Notes: generated from the sequence alone by a model not told the origin. Shown: positions 37,402 through 45,200, numbered from the stretch's first letter. The stretch: DNA of 64,000 nucleotides from Betaproteobacteria bacterium HGW-Betaproteobacteria-7 (GCA_002840765.1 PHCE01000018.1:39254-103253); one strand, 5' to 3'. Program-made: numbers and translations.

Positions 37402-38022
37402 TCAGGCGACGGCGAGTTCGTCCGGTAGCGGGCGGCGCAGGTCGCGGTGCAGCAGCATGGCCGGTGCATCGACACGTGGGCAGATCTTGCGCGGGCCAAG
37501 TTCGGTAAAACCAAGTTCGCGCCTGTAGTAGCGTGCATGTCGTGGATTGACCTCGACAACTGCATCGCTGCAATTCAGTTGCGAGCGGGCGAAGTTGTAG
37601 GCAAAACGGAAAAAATTCTCGAGCAGGGGCGGCGAACTGAAGGCCGGATCGACCGCCAGTCGGGAGTATTCGCAGAGACTTCCCTTATTGACGCGGAGGG
37701 TCGAGATTTCCTCCGGGTAAAGCACTTCGCTGAGCAGGCCGGTCTCACCATCGAGGTTCAGGGTCAACGTTGCCGCCAGGTCATCGTCCTGCCAGGCCGC
37801 AAGCGTGACCCGCTTTTGCACATGCCGCTCGGCGGATTGGTCGCCGGTAAGGTAACCGCGCCATGCATACATCCGGCGGACCAGGTAATCCGATTCGCGT
37901 TGCTCGTGAACATTGCCGACGCGCCGGATGAGCAGACCAGAGGACCGGAAAACCGGCTGGTGTGCCAGGGACGGAACTATCAGGGAAGATTCGCTGGAAG
38001 TGTGAAGGACTGCACTTTGCAT
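37402..38022 (-). CDS. FeeM-like N-acyl amino acid synthase (GNAT fold)
   Basis: 206 residues resembling the N-acyl amino acid synthase / PEP-CTERM-associated acyltransferase group. Typical segments: RRMYAWRGYLTGD, ATLTLNLDGETGLLSEVLYPEEI, EYSRLAVDP and VVEVNPRHARYYRRELGF. These enzymes use acyl carrier protein-bound fatty acids to acylate an amine or amino acid, related to homoserine-lactone synthases. No signal peptide; cytoplasmic. It lies 32 bases downstream of the bactofilin gene on the same strand, hence probably under the sigma54-type promoter upstream of bactofilin. The product is unknown. Confidence 0.78.
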   Translation of the reverse strand: MQSAVLHTSSESSLIVPSLAHQPVFRSSGLLIRRVGNVHEQRESDYLVRRMYAWRGYLTGDQSAERHVQKRVTLAAWQDDDLAATLTLNLDGETGLLSEVLYPEEISTLRVNKGSLCEYSRLAVDPAFSSPPLLENFFRFAYNFARSQLNCSDAVVEVNPRHARYYRRELGFTELGPRKICPRVDAPAMLLHRDLRRPLPDELAVA

Positions 38023-38054
38023 GGCGCGGAGTCTATGTTATGCCGGCTTAGGTA

Positions 38055-38621
38055 TCAACCAGCAATTGCGTTGAGGGTCGGGATCGTTTCCGTTGCCGGA
38101 CGGAGTTGGGGACGGCCGTCCGCCGAAATGGAATTGATATCGCCACACAGTTCCCCGCCCTCGTCGATGACCAGCTTGCCGTAACGGATCTTGCCGCTGA
38201 CCTTGCCGGTGGCGTGGATGATCAGTTGCGAACGGGCGGTCAGTTCGCCTTCGAAGACGCCGTGAATCTCGGCGATGTCGATGCTGACCTTGCCGGCAAA
38301 GGAGCCCTGGTCGGCGATCCGGATGACGCGACTGTCCATCGTCGCCTCGACGCGTCCTTCGACGACGAGGGTGTCGCAGTCGAGAATTTCCGCGCCCTTC
38401 AGTTTGACATCGGGGCCGACGATCAGTCGGGCGCCGAGGAGATTCTCGTTGACCACCGGCGCGGGCGCCGGAGTAATTGTCGGCTCGGGAGCAGGGGCAG
38501 CGTTGCGGACCGTATTGTCGTTGGCAACCTCGGGCGTCGTGGGCTGGCTGCCGAGGACAGATTTGACGTCCTTACGGGTGATGACATCGTTGCGGTTGGT
38601 CAGGATCGGCTTATTGAACAT
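38055..38621 (-). CDS. bactofilin family cytoskeletal protein
   Basis: 188 residues. A flexible N-terminal tail rich in Pro and Ala (around residues 25-60: PAPEPTITPAPAPVV) leads into the beta-helical bactofilin core: LLGARLIVGPDVKLKGAEILDCDTLVVEGRVEATMDSRVIRI, then VSIDIAEIHGVFEGELTARSQLIIHATGKVSGKIRYGKLVIDEGG. Bactofilins polymerise at membranes and organise cell-wall or secretion machinery. An AAGGA site precedes the ATG. Upstream on the same strand is a GG-N10-GC promoter and two TGTC-N10-GACA-type palindromes. Confidence 0.92.
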   Translation of the reverse strand: MFNKPILTNRNDVITRKDVKSVLGSQPTTPEVANDNTVRNAAPAPEPTITPAPAPVVNENLLGARLIVGPDVKLKGAEILDCDTLVVEGRVEATMDSRVIRIADQGSFAGKVSIDIAEIHGVFEGELTARSQLIIHATGKVSGKIRYGKLVIDEGGELCGDINSISADGRPQLRPATETIPTLNAIAG

Positions 38622-38664
38622 GGGGGTCCTTGTGGCTGTTGGCGGGGCAAACGCGGATGCTCAA

Positions 38665-38681
38665 TGCGATAACCGTGCCTA
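38665..38681 (-). promoter_or_regulatory. sigma54-type (-24/-12) promoter of bactofilin gene
   Basis: Read on the minus strand: TAGGCACGGTTATCGCA. GG and GC are separated by exactly 10 bases, and the match to TGGCACG-N4-TTGCA is broken at only two places. Predicted transcription start is near 38655, about 34 bases before the ATG. Confidence 0.7.
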
Positions 38682-38754
38682 AAACAATAAATAACGTTAA
38701 ATCAATAGATTAAGTGATTTATCGAAAGATAATTCCAGCATTTGGCGAGGCAAA

Positions 38755-38772
38755 CGTCGCCATTTGGCGACA
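38755..38772. promoter_or_regulatory. GlrR-type upstream activator site A (CGTC-N10-GACA)
   Basis: CGTCGCCATTTGGCGACA; arms GTCGCCA and TGGCGAC. It differs by one base from the TGTC-N10-GACA consensus known for E. coli GlrR/QseF. Its centre is about 108 bases upstream of the predicted bactofilin transcription start. A further half-site TTGGCGA lies at 38742-38748. Confidence 0.7.
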
Positions 38773-38818
38773 GATTTTTTCTTTGCTGACGTAATCGTTC
38801 TGCCATCACTGTTTCAGC

Positions 38819-38836
38819 TGTCGCCGATTGGCGACA
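38819..38836. promoter_or_regulatory. GlrR-type upstream activator site B (TGTC-N10-GACA)
   Basis: TGTCGCCGATTGGCGACA is a perfect TGTC-N10-GACA with arms TGTCGCC/GGCGACA. It is immediately followed by TATAAT (38837-38842), a possible sigma70 -10 box for the kinase operon on the plus strand, so a bound activator would cover that promoter. Its centre is 64 bases from that of site A. Confidence 0.75.
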
Positions 38837-38958
38837 TATAATTTATGTAATTGAATTTTCAGTTTTTATTTTCATTGCGTAGAAGCCGTTGCGGCGCCCG
38901 TGAGACTTCTTGTTTTTTCGCGAGCGGCTAAACTCGGGTTTTCTTTCCAGGGCTGTTG

Positions 38959-40365
38959 ATGATTTGGATTTCCTTTCGTCAGGGCATGCTGTTTGGTTTT
39001 GCCGTCATCGTCCTATTGCTCGGCGGCGTGGCGCTGCATAGCTGGATGCTGGTCGAAAGCCTGGTCGAACAAAGTCGCCGGGCTAGCGAGCAGGCAATCC
39101 AGCTGACCGCCAGCATTCAGGAACTGGCCGAACGCAGTGTCGATATCGAGCGCAGTGCCCGCCAATACCTCGTGCTGGACGATCCGCTGTTTCGCCAGCG
39201 CTTTGATGAACATCTCGCGCAGTCGCTGAGTCTGGTCGATCGTCTCGACACACTGGCCACTGAACCCCTTTCGCCGCTGCTCGGCGGCTGGCGGATGGTC
39301 GCCAGCGCTTTGCGTACCGGCCTCGAACAGCGCATCGACAAGGCTGAGCTGGCGCCCATCCTGGCCCGTCTGGGCGAGTTGAACGTGCTGCTCAAGCAAG
39401 CCGGGCAACGCTGGATCGAGGCGCAGAACCGTCGCCTTCTGGACAATCTGGAGGCCAACCGGATGAAACTCGGTGGCCAGATAATGCTTGCCCTTGGCGG
39501 TGCCTTGCTGGTGGCGCTGGCCATGGGCTGGTGGCTGGTGCGGCCGGTACGTCAGCTGGAGCAGGCGATCGGTCGGTTGGGCGCCAGTCGTTTCGGCGAA
39601 GCTGTCGTTGTCGGTGGGCCTGCCGACCTGCGTCAGCTCGGTCGGCGCCTGGACTGGTTGCGGCAGCGGCTGGCGGAACTGGAAACCGACCGCGAGCGGG
39701 CCCTGCGGCACATTTCACATGAGTTGAAAACGCCGCTGACTGCCTTGAAGGAGGGCGTCGCCTTGTTGCGCGACGAGGTGCCCGGTACATTGGGTGAGGG
39801 TCAGCGCGAGGTGGTCGATATCCTGCAGCACAACGTCGTCGGCCTGCAATGCCAGATCGAGAGTCTGCTCAGTTTGAACGCGGCGGCTTTCGAGGCCAGG
39901 AAACTCAATCTGCAACGCACCGATATGGCCAAGTTCCTGAGTAGTGTGCTTCGCCGCCGCGAGCTTCACGCCCAAGCCCGGCAGATTCGCATCCTGGTCG
40001 AGGATCGCGGGGTGGGGCAGGCCATGATCGATACGGAAAAGCTCTCGGTAGTGCTCGACAATCTGCTCTCCAATGCCATCGACTTCAGCCCGGAAGGTGG
40101 CGAAGTCCGCTTGCTGCTCTCGCGTCACGAAGACCTGCTACGCTTCGAATGTATCGACCAGGGGCCCGGTGTTGCGGCCGAGGATAGGCAGCGCATCTTC
40201 GATCCCTTCGTCCAGGGGCAGCGTGCCGCTCCGGCGCCGCGCCAGGGGAGCGGAGTCGGTCTTTCCATCGTTCGCGAACTGGTGCGTGCCATGGGTGGCG
40301 CGGTGGCATTGCTGGCGGTGGAACATGGCGCCCATTTTTATGTGGAAATTCCTGATGAAACTTGA
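38959..40365 (+). CDS. sensor histidine kinase, GlrK/QseE-like
   Basis: 468 residues. Two membrane helices (about 9-29 and 173-193) enclose a helical periplasmic domain of some 140 residues. Next come a HAMP-like linker (VRPVRQLEQAIGRLG), the dimerisation and phospho-acceptor site (HISHELKTPLTALKEG, His254) and the ATPase domain (DNLLSNAIDFSPEGG, IDQGPGVAAEDRQRIF, GSGVGLSIVRELV). This matches GlrK, which senses envelope conditions in enterobacteria. The ATG at 38959 is used; a TTG lies directly before it. It overlaps the lipoprotein gene by 11 bases; the kinase, lipoprotein and activator order equals qseE-qseG-qseF. Confidence 0.88.
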   Translation: MIWISFRQGMLFGFAVIVLLLGGVALHSWMLVESLVEQSRRASEQAIQLTASIQELAERSVDIERSARQYLVLDDPLFRQRFDEHLAQSLSLVDRLDTLATEPLSPLLGGWRMVASALRTGLEQRIDKAELAPILARLGELNVLLKQAGQRWIEAQNRRLLDNLEANRMKLGGQIMLALGGALLVALAMGWWLVRPVRQLEQAIGRLGASRFGEAVVVGGPADLRQLGRRLDWLRQRLAELETDRERALRHISHELKTPLTALKEGVALLRDEVPGTLGEGQREVVDILQHNVVGLQCQIESLLSLNAAAFEARKLNLQRTDMAKFLSSVLRRRELHAQARQIRILVEDRGVGQAMIDTEKLSVVLDNLLSNAIDFSPEGGEVRLLLSRHEDLLRFECIDQGPGVAAEDRQRIFDPFVQGQRAAPAPRQGSGVGLSIVRELVRAMGGAVALLAVEHGAHFYVEIPDET

Positions 40366-40909
40366 TTGTCCGGGAAGGCTGGCCGCTGGTGGCTGGCGTT
40401 CATTTTTTGTTGTCCTGATGTCCGTATCCCTGCTCGCCGGCTGTGCGCCTCAGCCGGTGAACCCGCGCAGCAGCGAGCGCAATGACGTGCCGGGAACTGT
40501 TCCGGCGCTTGCCTATTACCAGATGCAGGGGCGCCTGAATGCGGCCGAACTGGCCAAGGAACGTAGCGTGCTGGCTGTCCAGCCGGCGACGCCGAATGTC
40601 CAGATCCGCCAGGCGATGCTGCTTGGACACCCGCGTGTGGGTCAGGACCTTAACCGGGCGCTGGCGCTGCTTGAAGTGCTGCTCAAATTGACAGATCCAT
40701 CTGCCGTCGAACTCCAGCCGCTGACGCGTCTACTGGCCGATCAATACACGGAACGTCTGCGCCTGGAGACGCAACTGGATCGCCTGGGCGGGCAATTGAA
40801 GGAAAGTCAGCGCAAGGCTCAGGAGGCGCAGGAGAAGCTCGACAGCCTGGCCGACATCGAACGGACCCTGACGCCGCCGCCACGTTCCGGCAAGGGAGTG
40901 CCCCAATGA
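40355..40909 (+). CDS. QseG-like lipoprotein between kinase and response regulator
   Basis: 184 residues: N-terminal hydrophobic segment with lipobox (SLLAGCAPQP), so a lipidated envelope protein. The middle is helical (QIRQAMLLGHPRVGQDLNRALALLEVLLKL) and the C-terminal 50 residues are a likely coiled coil (RLRLETQLDRLGGQLKESQRKAQEAQEKL). In enterobacteria QseG (outer-membrane lipoprotein) activates the kinase QseE. The matching position, overlapping both neighbours, supports the same role here, though sequence similarity cannot be judged by eye. The first about 20 residues (MKLDCPGRLAAGGWRSF) make a longer than usual n-region. Confidence 0.75.
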   Translation: MKLDCPGRLAAGGWRSFFVVLMSVSLLAGCAPQPVNPRSSERNDVPGTVPALAYYQMQGRLNAAELAKERSVLAVQPATPNVQIRQAMLLGHPRVGQDLNRALALLEVLLKLTDPSAVELQPLTRLLADQYTERLRLETQLDRLGGQLKESQRKAQEAQEKLDSLADIERTLTPPPRSGKGVPQ

Positions 40910-42309
40910 CCGTCGGAGCGCACGTCCTGGTCGTCGACGACGACGAAGACATCCTGCGGCTGCTGTCGATACGTCTGCGTGCCCGCGGCTATCGGGTGAC
41001 GGCGGTGGGGTCGGCGGAAGAGGCCTTGGCCAGAATTGCCGTGGAGGCGCCGCGGGTGGTGGTCAGCGACGTCTGTCTACCGGGGCGCGACGGTCTGTCG
41101 CTGTTTGAGGAAATCCGCGCCACCCGGCCCAGCCTGCCGGTCATCCTGCTCACCGCCCACGGCACCATTCCCGACGCTGTCGCGGCTACCTCGAGCGGGG
41201 TCTTCGGTTATCTGACCAAGCCCTTTGACAGCCAGACGCTGCTGGCCAAGATCGATCAGGCACTCAGCCTCTCGGCGCCAGCGGGAGCGACGGATACGCT
41301 GCTTGAGGCAAGTGGCGGCGAGGACTGGCTCGAAGGCATCGTTTTCTGCAGTAGCCGGATGGCCGAACTGATGGCCGAAGCCCGTATGGTGGCCGCGTCC
41401 GACGCCAGCATCCTCATTCGTGGCGACAGCGGAACCGGCAAGGAGGTCCTCGCCCGTGCCATTCATCGGGCCAGCCCGCGCGCCCGTGGCCCCTTCGTTG
41501 CCATCAACTGCGGCGCCATCCCCGAACAACTGCTCGAGTCCGAGCTGTTTGGTCACGTCAAGGGCGCCTTCACCGGCGCCGCCAGCAGCCGCGTCGGCCT
41601 GATTCAGGCGGCCAACCGGGGTACCCTGTTTCTCGACGAAATCGGCGACATGCCCCTGTCGCTCCAGGTCAAGCTGCTGCGCGTGCTGCAGGAACGTGTG
41701 GTGCGTCCGGTCGGCGCGACGCAGGCCGAACCGGTGGATGTCCGTCTGCTCTCGGCCACCCATCGCGACCTGGATGCCGCCATGGCCCAGGGTATGTTCC
41801 GCGAAGACCTCTACTATCGGCTGGATGTCGTTTCGCTGACCCTGCCGCCACTGGACGAGCGCCGTGAAGACATACCGATGCTGGCGGCCCATTTCGTCCA
41901 GCTGGTGGCGGCCAAATACGGCAAACCGATTACCGGCTTCGCCCCGGAGGCACTCGAGGCTCTGGCGAGCGCCAGCTGGCCCGGCAACGTCCGCCAGTTG
42001 TACAACGTCGTCGAACAAAGTTGCGCCCTGACCTCGACGCCGCTGATTCCGCATTCACTGGTGCTGCGCGCCCTGCGTGTGCCGGCCATGGAGGCACTGA
42101 ATTACGCCGAGGCCAAGCAGCGTTTCGAGCGCAACTATCTGGTGCAGATGCTCAAGCTGACCGACGGCAATGTCGCCGATGCCGCCCGGATCGCCGACCG
42201 CAATCGCACCGAGTTTTATCGGCTGTTGCAGAAACATGACCTGACGCCAGCGATGTTCCGTTCAGACGGCCCGTCGGCGAGCGCTAGCATCGACGAAAAG
42301 CGGCCCTGA
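40906..42309 (+). CDS. sigma54-dependent response regulator, GlrR/QseF-like
   Basis: 467 residues: receiver domain with phospho-acceptor Asp55 (VVVSDVCLPG) and Lys in YLTKPF; AAA+ domain with Walker A GDSGTGKE (173-180), an intact sigma54-contact loop GAFTGA (220-225) and LFLDEIGDMP; and a C-terminal Fis-type HTH (DGNVADAARIADRNRTEFYRLL). It activates RNA polymerase holding sigma54 from upstream sites. Three TGTC-N10-GACA-like palindromes flank this operon (38755, 38819, 42332), the arrangement known for GlrR. It starts 4 bases inside the lipoprotein gene. Confidence 0.93.
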   Translation: MTVGAHVLVVDDDEDILRLLSIRLRARGYRVTAVGSAEEALARIAVEAPRVVVSDVCLPGRDGLSLFEEIRATRPSLPVILLTAHGTIPDAVAATSSGVFGYLTKPFDSQTLLAKIDQALSLSAPAGATDTLLEASGGEDWLEGIVFCSSRMAELMAEARMVAASDASILIRGDSGTGKEVLARAIHRASPRARGPFVAINCGAIPEQLLESELFGHVKGAFTGAASSRVGLIQAANRGTLFLDEIGDMPLSLQVKLLRVLQERVVRPVGATQAEPVDVRLLSATHRDLDAAMAQGMFREDLYYRLDVVSLTLPPLDERREDIPMLAAHFVQLVAAKYGKPITGFAPEALEALASASWPGNVRQLYNVVEQSCALTSTPLIPHSLVLRALRVPAMEALNYAEAKQRFERNYLVQMLKLTDGNVADAARIADRNRTEFYRLLQKHDLTPAMFRSDGPSASASIDEKRP

Positions 42310-42331
42310 TCAAGTCGCCAGCGCCTCAGAC

Positions 42332-42349
42332 TGTCGCCGGGCGGCGACT
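42332..42349. promoter_or_regulatory. GlrR-type upstream activator site C (TGTC-N10-GACT)
   Basis: TGTCGCCGGGCGGCGACT, one base off TGTC-N10-GACA, with arms GTCGCC/GGCGAC. Half-sites GTCGCCA (42314) and TGGCGA (42355) flank it. Its centre lies about 98 bases upstream of the predicted start of the BON-protein transcript. Confidence 0.7.
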
Positions 42350-42411
42350 CCTGCTGGCGAAAATAGCGCGGCATTATTTGTTAATTAATTGATAGTTAAT
42401 GTTTTTTAATA

Positions 42412-42429
42412 TTGGCATGGGATTCGCTT
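42412..42429 (+). promoter_or_regulatory. sigma54-type (-24/-12) promoter of BON protein
   Basis: TTGGCATGGGATTCGCTT: GG and GC are exactly 10 bases apart, matching TGGCACG-N4-TTGCT at all but two places. It sits in an AT-rich stretch, as such promoters often do. Predicted start near 42439. Confidence 0.72.
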
Positions 42430-42462
42430 AGGTACTGCGTCGATATCCACTGGAGTGCCAAT

Positions 42463-42804
42463 ATGTTTTCCCGCAATCTACCGGTCATTTTTTTGATACT
42501 GGCTGTCATGCTCGGCAGTATCGGAGTAGGCGTGTCGGCGAGCGGCTCGCCGCCAGCTATTGCGGCTATCGGCTATGCCGGTGAAACGCTCGATCAAGGA
42601 CTGCAGGAACGTGTCGAAACGCTGTTGCGAACTGATATCGGATTGGGCAATGCGCGATTCCGTATCCGCACCGAGAACGCGGTCGTCATTCTTGCCGGAA
42701 CGGTTCCCGACGAACTTGTACTGCGCCGGGCTATGGAACTGGTTGGCGGCATCAAGGGCGTTCGGGAAGTCCGCAACGCGATGGAGATCGCCGACCCAAA
42801 ATGA
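42463..42804 (+). CDS. exported BON-domain protein
   Basis: 113 residues with a signal peptide or single anchor (MFSRNLPVIFLILAVMLGSIGVGVSA) and one BON domain (LDQGLQERVETLLRTDIGLGNARFRIRTENAVVILAGTVPDELVL...GVREVRNAMEI). Probably periplasmic. GGAG lies about 8 bases before the ATG. The gene follows a sigma54-type promoter with a GlrR-type site about 75 bases further upstream, so it is a likely direct target of the adjacent two-component system. The remaining stretch to the tRNA promoter (42805-42976) shows no supported gene. Confidence 0.82.
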   Translation: MFSRNLPVIFLILAVMLGSIGVGVSASGSPPAIAAIGYAGETLDQGLQERVETLLRTDIGLGNARFRIRTENAVVILAGTVPDELVLRRAMELVGGIKGVREVRNAMEIADPK

Positions 42805-42976
42805 CCGGCGGGAGCGTTGTTTCGCGTTTGGCAACGGACTGGCTGGGATGGCTCCCGGCGTTGCCGGTGGCGCTCCCGCATCGACTGTACCGAACGCTGT
42901 GAGCCATTCCCCCTGCGCAAGAAAGCGCGGTCAAATCAGCCGGGCAAGGGCATGATGTCCAGACCTGCCAAGGGCC

Positions 42977-43004
42977 TTGCATTCCGTGTTTGCCTCAGTA
43001 TAAT
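42977..43004 (+). promoter_or_regulatory. sigma70 promoter of tRNA-Arg
   Basis: TTGCAT (42977-42982), 16 bases of spacer, then a perfect TATAAT (42999-43004). The tRNA begins 17 bases after the -10 box. Confidence 0.82.
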
Positions 43005-43020
43005 GCGCGGCTCTGACAGC

Positions 43021-43094
43021 GCGCCCGTAGCTCAGTTGGATAGAGTATCTGGCTACGAACCAGAGGGTCGGGCGTTCGAATCGCTCCGGGCGCG
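43021..43094 (+). tRNA. tRNA-Arg (anticodon ACG)
   Basis: Acceptor stem GCGCCCG pairs with CGGGCGC; the D-loop is AGCTCAGTTGGATAGAG; the anticodon stem CTGG/CCAG encloses CTACGAA (anticodon ACG); the T-loop is TTCGAAT. The discriminator is G, and the next bases are CCT, so the CCA end is not encoded and must be added. A34 is the target of TadA, encoded at 5140. Confidence 0.95.
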
Positions 43095-43138
43095 CCTTCC
43101 GCGGGGGCTTTTTGGGGATCGCGTTGGGGGCATCTCCT

Positions 43139-44971
43139 TCACGCATTGTTGCTTTCGCTGCCGTCGGCTTTGCTCGACAATTTCTTCACGCGGTAGTCCA
43201 TCTGGTGACGTGTTACCTGAAGCAACTGGGCGGCTCTGGAAATGTTCCCGTCGGCTTCGGCAACGGCTGCTCTCACCAGGGCGTCTTCGACTTGGGATAG
43301 CGTAGCTTTCCCCTGGCGTACCAAGTCTTCTGCCCAATTGTTCAAGGTGTCGATCTGAGGAGAAGGCGTGCCGTTCCATGAATTCTGCAAGGACTTCGAG
43401 ACTAGCGATCCCATGTCGCTGAGGCCCATGATTTCCTGTGACTCGAACGAGCCGTCCACGCTGAAGAGATGAAAGATGTCGAGCGGTGAGCCGTCGTCCG
43501 CCAGGATCAGGCCCCGTTCGATGACATTTTCGAGCTCGCGGATATTGCCCGGCCATGAATAGCTGAGAATGGCCTGCAAAGCGCGTGACGTGACACCGGT
43601 GATGTTCCGGTCGTGGTACTTGGAAAACTTGTCGATGCAGTACTCGAGTAGCACCGGCAGGTCGTCTTTCCGTTCCCGAAGGGGCGGGATGAGGATGGGG
43701 AAGACGTTCAGCCGGTAGAAGAGATCTTCGCGGAAACGTCCTTCCTTGACCGCTTTCTGCAGATTTTCGTTGGTGGCGGCGATGACCCGGACGTTGATGC
43801 GCAGCGTCTTTGTGCTGCCCAGTCGCTCCTGGTCACCGGTCTGCAGAACACGCAGCAGTTTGCCTTGGGCGGTGGGGCTCAGGGTGGCGATCTCGTCGAG
43901 AAACAGGGTGCCGCCATCGGCGATTTCGAAACGCCCGGCGCGCGCTTCGGTGGCGCCGGAGAAAGCCCCGCGTTCGACGCCGAACAATTCGGATTCGATG
44001 AGTTGTTCCGGGATGGCAGCGCAATTGACTTCGATGAACGGATTCTGCGCGCGCTTGCTGTGCTTGTGCGTCTCACGGGCGAATCGGCTCTTGCCGACAC
44101 CACTCTCACCAAGCAGGAGGATGGTGGCGTTGGTCGGGGCGACGCGGAGAATCTTGTGCAGGATGGCATTGAACGAGGCAGAAGCGCCAACGATGTCGTT
44201 TGCCCCGGGAGCGTTTTTGTCCGGCGCGTTTTTTTGCGCAATCGGTTCCTGTGATCGGCTCTTCGGCGACGAAGCCGGGGCAGGGCGGGATTTGTCGGGC
44301 TGCCTCGGTTCGAAATATTTCAGGTCGTCTTCCGGGTTGTCCCATTCGTTCGCCGGTTTGGCGATGGCACGGCACTGGGCCGCCCCCATCGACCGGCATT
44401 CCACTTCGCGAACGAGAACGCGTTTGCCCATGCAGGTGCTGAGAAAACCCGATGAATAGCCAACGCCCATCCAGCAACTGGGCTCTGAGCCGAGGCCGTA
44501 GAGTTGGAGCTGAGCCTCGCTCTCGACGCTGTTCTTCCACAGGAACTCGACGAAGCACTTGCCGCTCTTGCTGTCGATGTCGCCGCGGACGATCTCGGTG
44601 TGCAACATGCCTTCTAGGCTGTGCAGTTGGGCGCCGGCGATCCAGACGTCGGCCAGCGAATCGCTCGATCCCCGGATTTTCCATGCCAGTTCGGCGTCCC
44701 GGCAGCCGGCGACGTAGCCGATTCGGGTCAATATCCCGCGCGCGGCGTCCGGGCCGAAGGATTCCACCAGTTCCTGGCGCAAGGCGCTGAAGGCCTCGGC
44801 GTGGACCAGGATCATGCGCCTGTCGGTGAGCCATATGCGGCCTTCGGACGGGCTGAAATGCAACTGTTCGGCCAGGTCCCGGATTTCCGGCAGGCGCAGT
44901 TCGTTTTCCGCTTCGGGCATCAGCAGGGATATGCCGAACGTTGTTTTCAGGGCTTTGGCTGGTCCGTCCAT
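43139..44971 (-). CDS. DmpR/MopR-type aromatic-responsive sigma54 activator
   Basis: 610 residues from ATG 44971 (AGGAG site; the open frame runs on to 45136). The N-terminal XylR_N/V4R sensor has every residue I recall for the MopR phenol pocket at a constant offset of 11: zinc ligands Cys166, Glu189, Cys192, Cys200 and phenol-contacting His117 and Trp145. The AAA+ domain has Walker A GESGVGKS (288-295) and LFLDEIATLS. The sigma54-contact loop reads GAFSGA (335-340) instead of GAFTGA. The C-terminus is a Fis-type HTH (EADGNISRAAQLLQVTRHQMDYRVKKL). It is divergent from the meta-cleavage operon, which it very likely controls. Confidence 0.93.
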   Translation of the reverse strand: MDGPAKALKTTFGISLLMPEAENELRLPEIRDLAEQLHFSPSEGRIWLTDRRMILVHAEAFSALRQELVESFGPDAARGILTRIGYVAGCRDAELAWKIRGSSDSLADVWIAGAQLHSLEGMLHTEIVRGDIDSKSGKCFVEFLWKNSVESEAQLQLYGLGSEPSCWMGVGYSSGFLSTCMGKRVLVREVECRSMGAAQCRAIAKPANEWDNPEDDLKYFEPRQPDKSRPAPASSPKSRSQEPIAQKNAPDKNAPGANDIVGASASFNAILHKILRVAPTNATILLLGESGVGKSRFARETHKHSKRAQNPFIEVNCAAIPEQLIESELFGVERGAFSGATEARAGRFEIADGGTLFLDEIATLSPTAQGKLLRVLQTGDQERLGSTKTLRINVRVIAATNENLQKAVKEGRFREDLFYRLNVFPILIPPLRERKDDLPVLLEYCIDKFSKYHDRNITGVTSRALQAILSYSWPGNIRELENVIERGLILADDGSPLDIFHLFSVDGSFESQEIMGLSDMGSLVSKSLQNSWNGTPSPQIDTLNNWAEDLVRQGKATLSQVEDALVRAAVAEADGNISRAAQLLQVTRHQMDYRVKKLSSKADGSESNNA

Positions 44972-45162
44972 TGGATCTCCTGTCGTCGAAGCGGGCGGCT
45001 TGTGTTGATGCAGGCAGTCATCATAGCCCAGGACGTCATGGGTTACGAAAAATGCGCATATGCCAGCCATTGCCCTAGATATAGTTCCGAAAAGTCGTAA
45101 TTCTCTCCCGTACCGATAGTTGCGGATGTTCCTCATCAGTGCCGGTCGCTGATTTTTTAGTG

Positions 45163-45200
45163 CTTGATATGTAATTGATTATGCACTGGTTAATTGGATG
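45163..45200. promoter_or_regulatory. possible upstream activator region of the meta operon
   Basis: AT-rich stretch with repeated TTGAT (in CTTGATATG and AATTGATTATGC) and TTAATTGGAT. It is reminiscent of the TTGATCAA-type half-sites bound by XylR/DmpR proteins but lacks their clean palindrome. It lies about 60-100 bases upstream of the predicted start. The whole gap 44972-45347 holds no other supported gene. Confidence 0.35.

Noticed and set aside
38837..38955. Possible sigma54 promoter for the kinase operon itself
   Set aside because: No GG-N10-GC pair in the right orientation; a TATAAT box is the better candidate.
44972..45136. 55-residue N-terminal extension of the DmpR-like regulator
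   Set aside because: Not similar to the family; ATG 44971 has AGGAG and gives zinc-site numbering at a constant offset from MopR.
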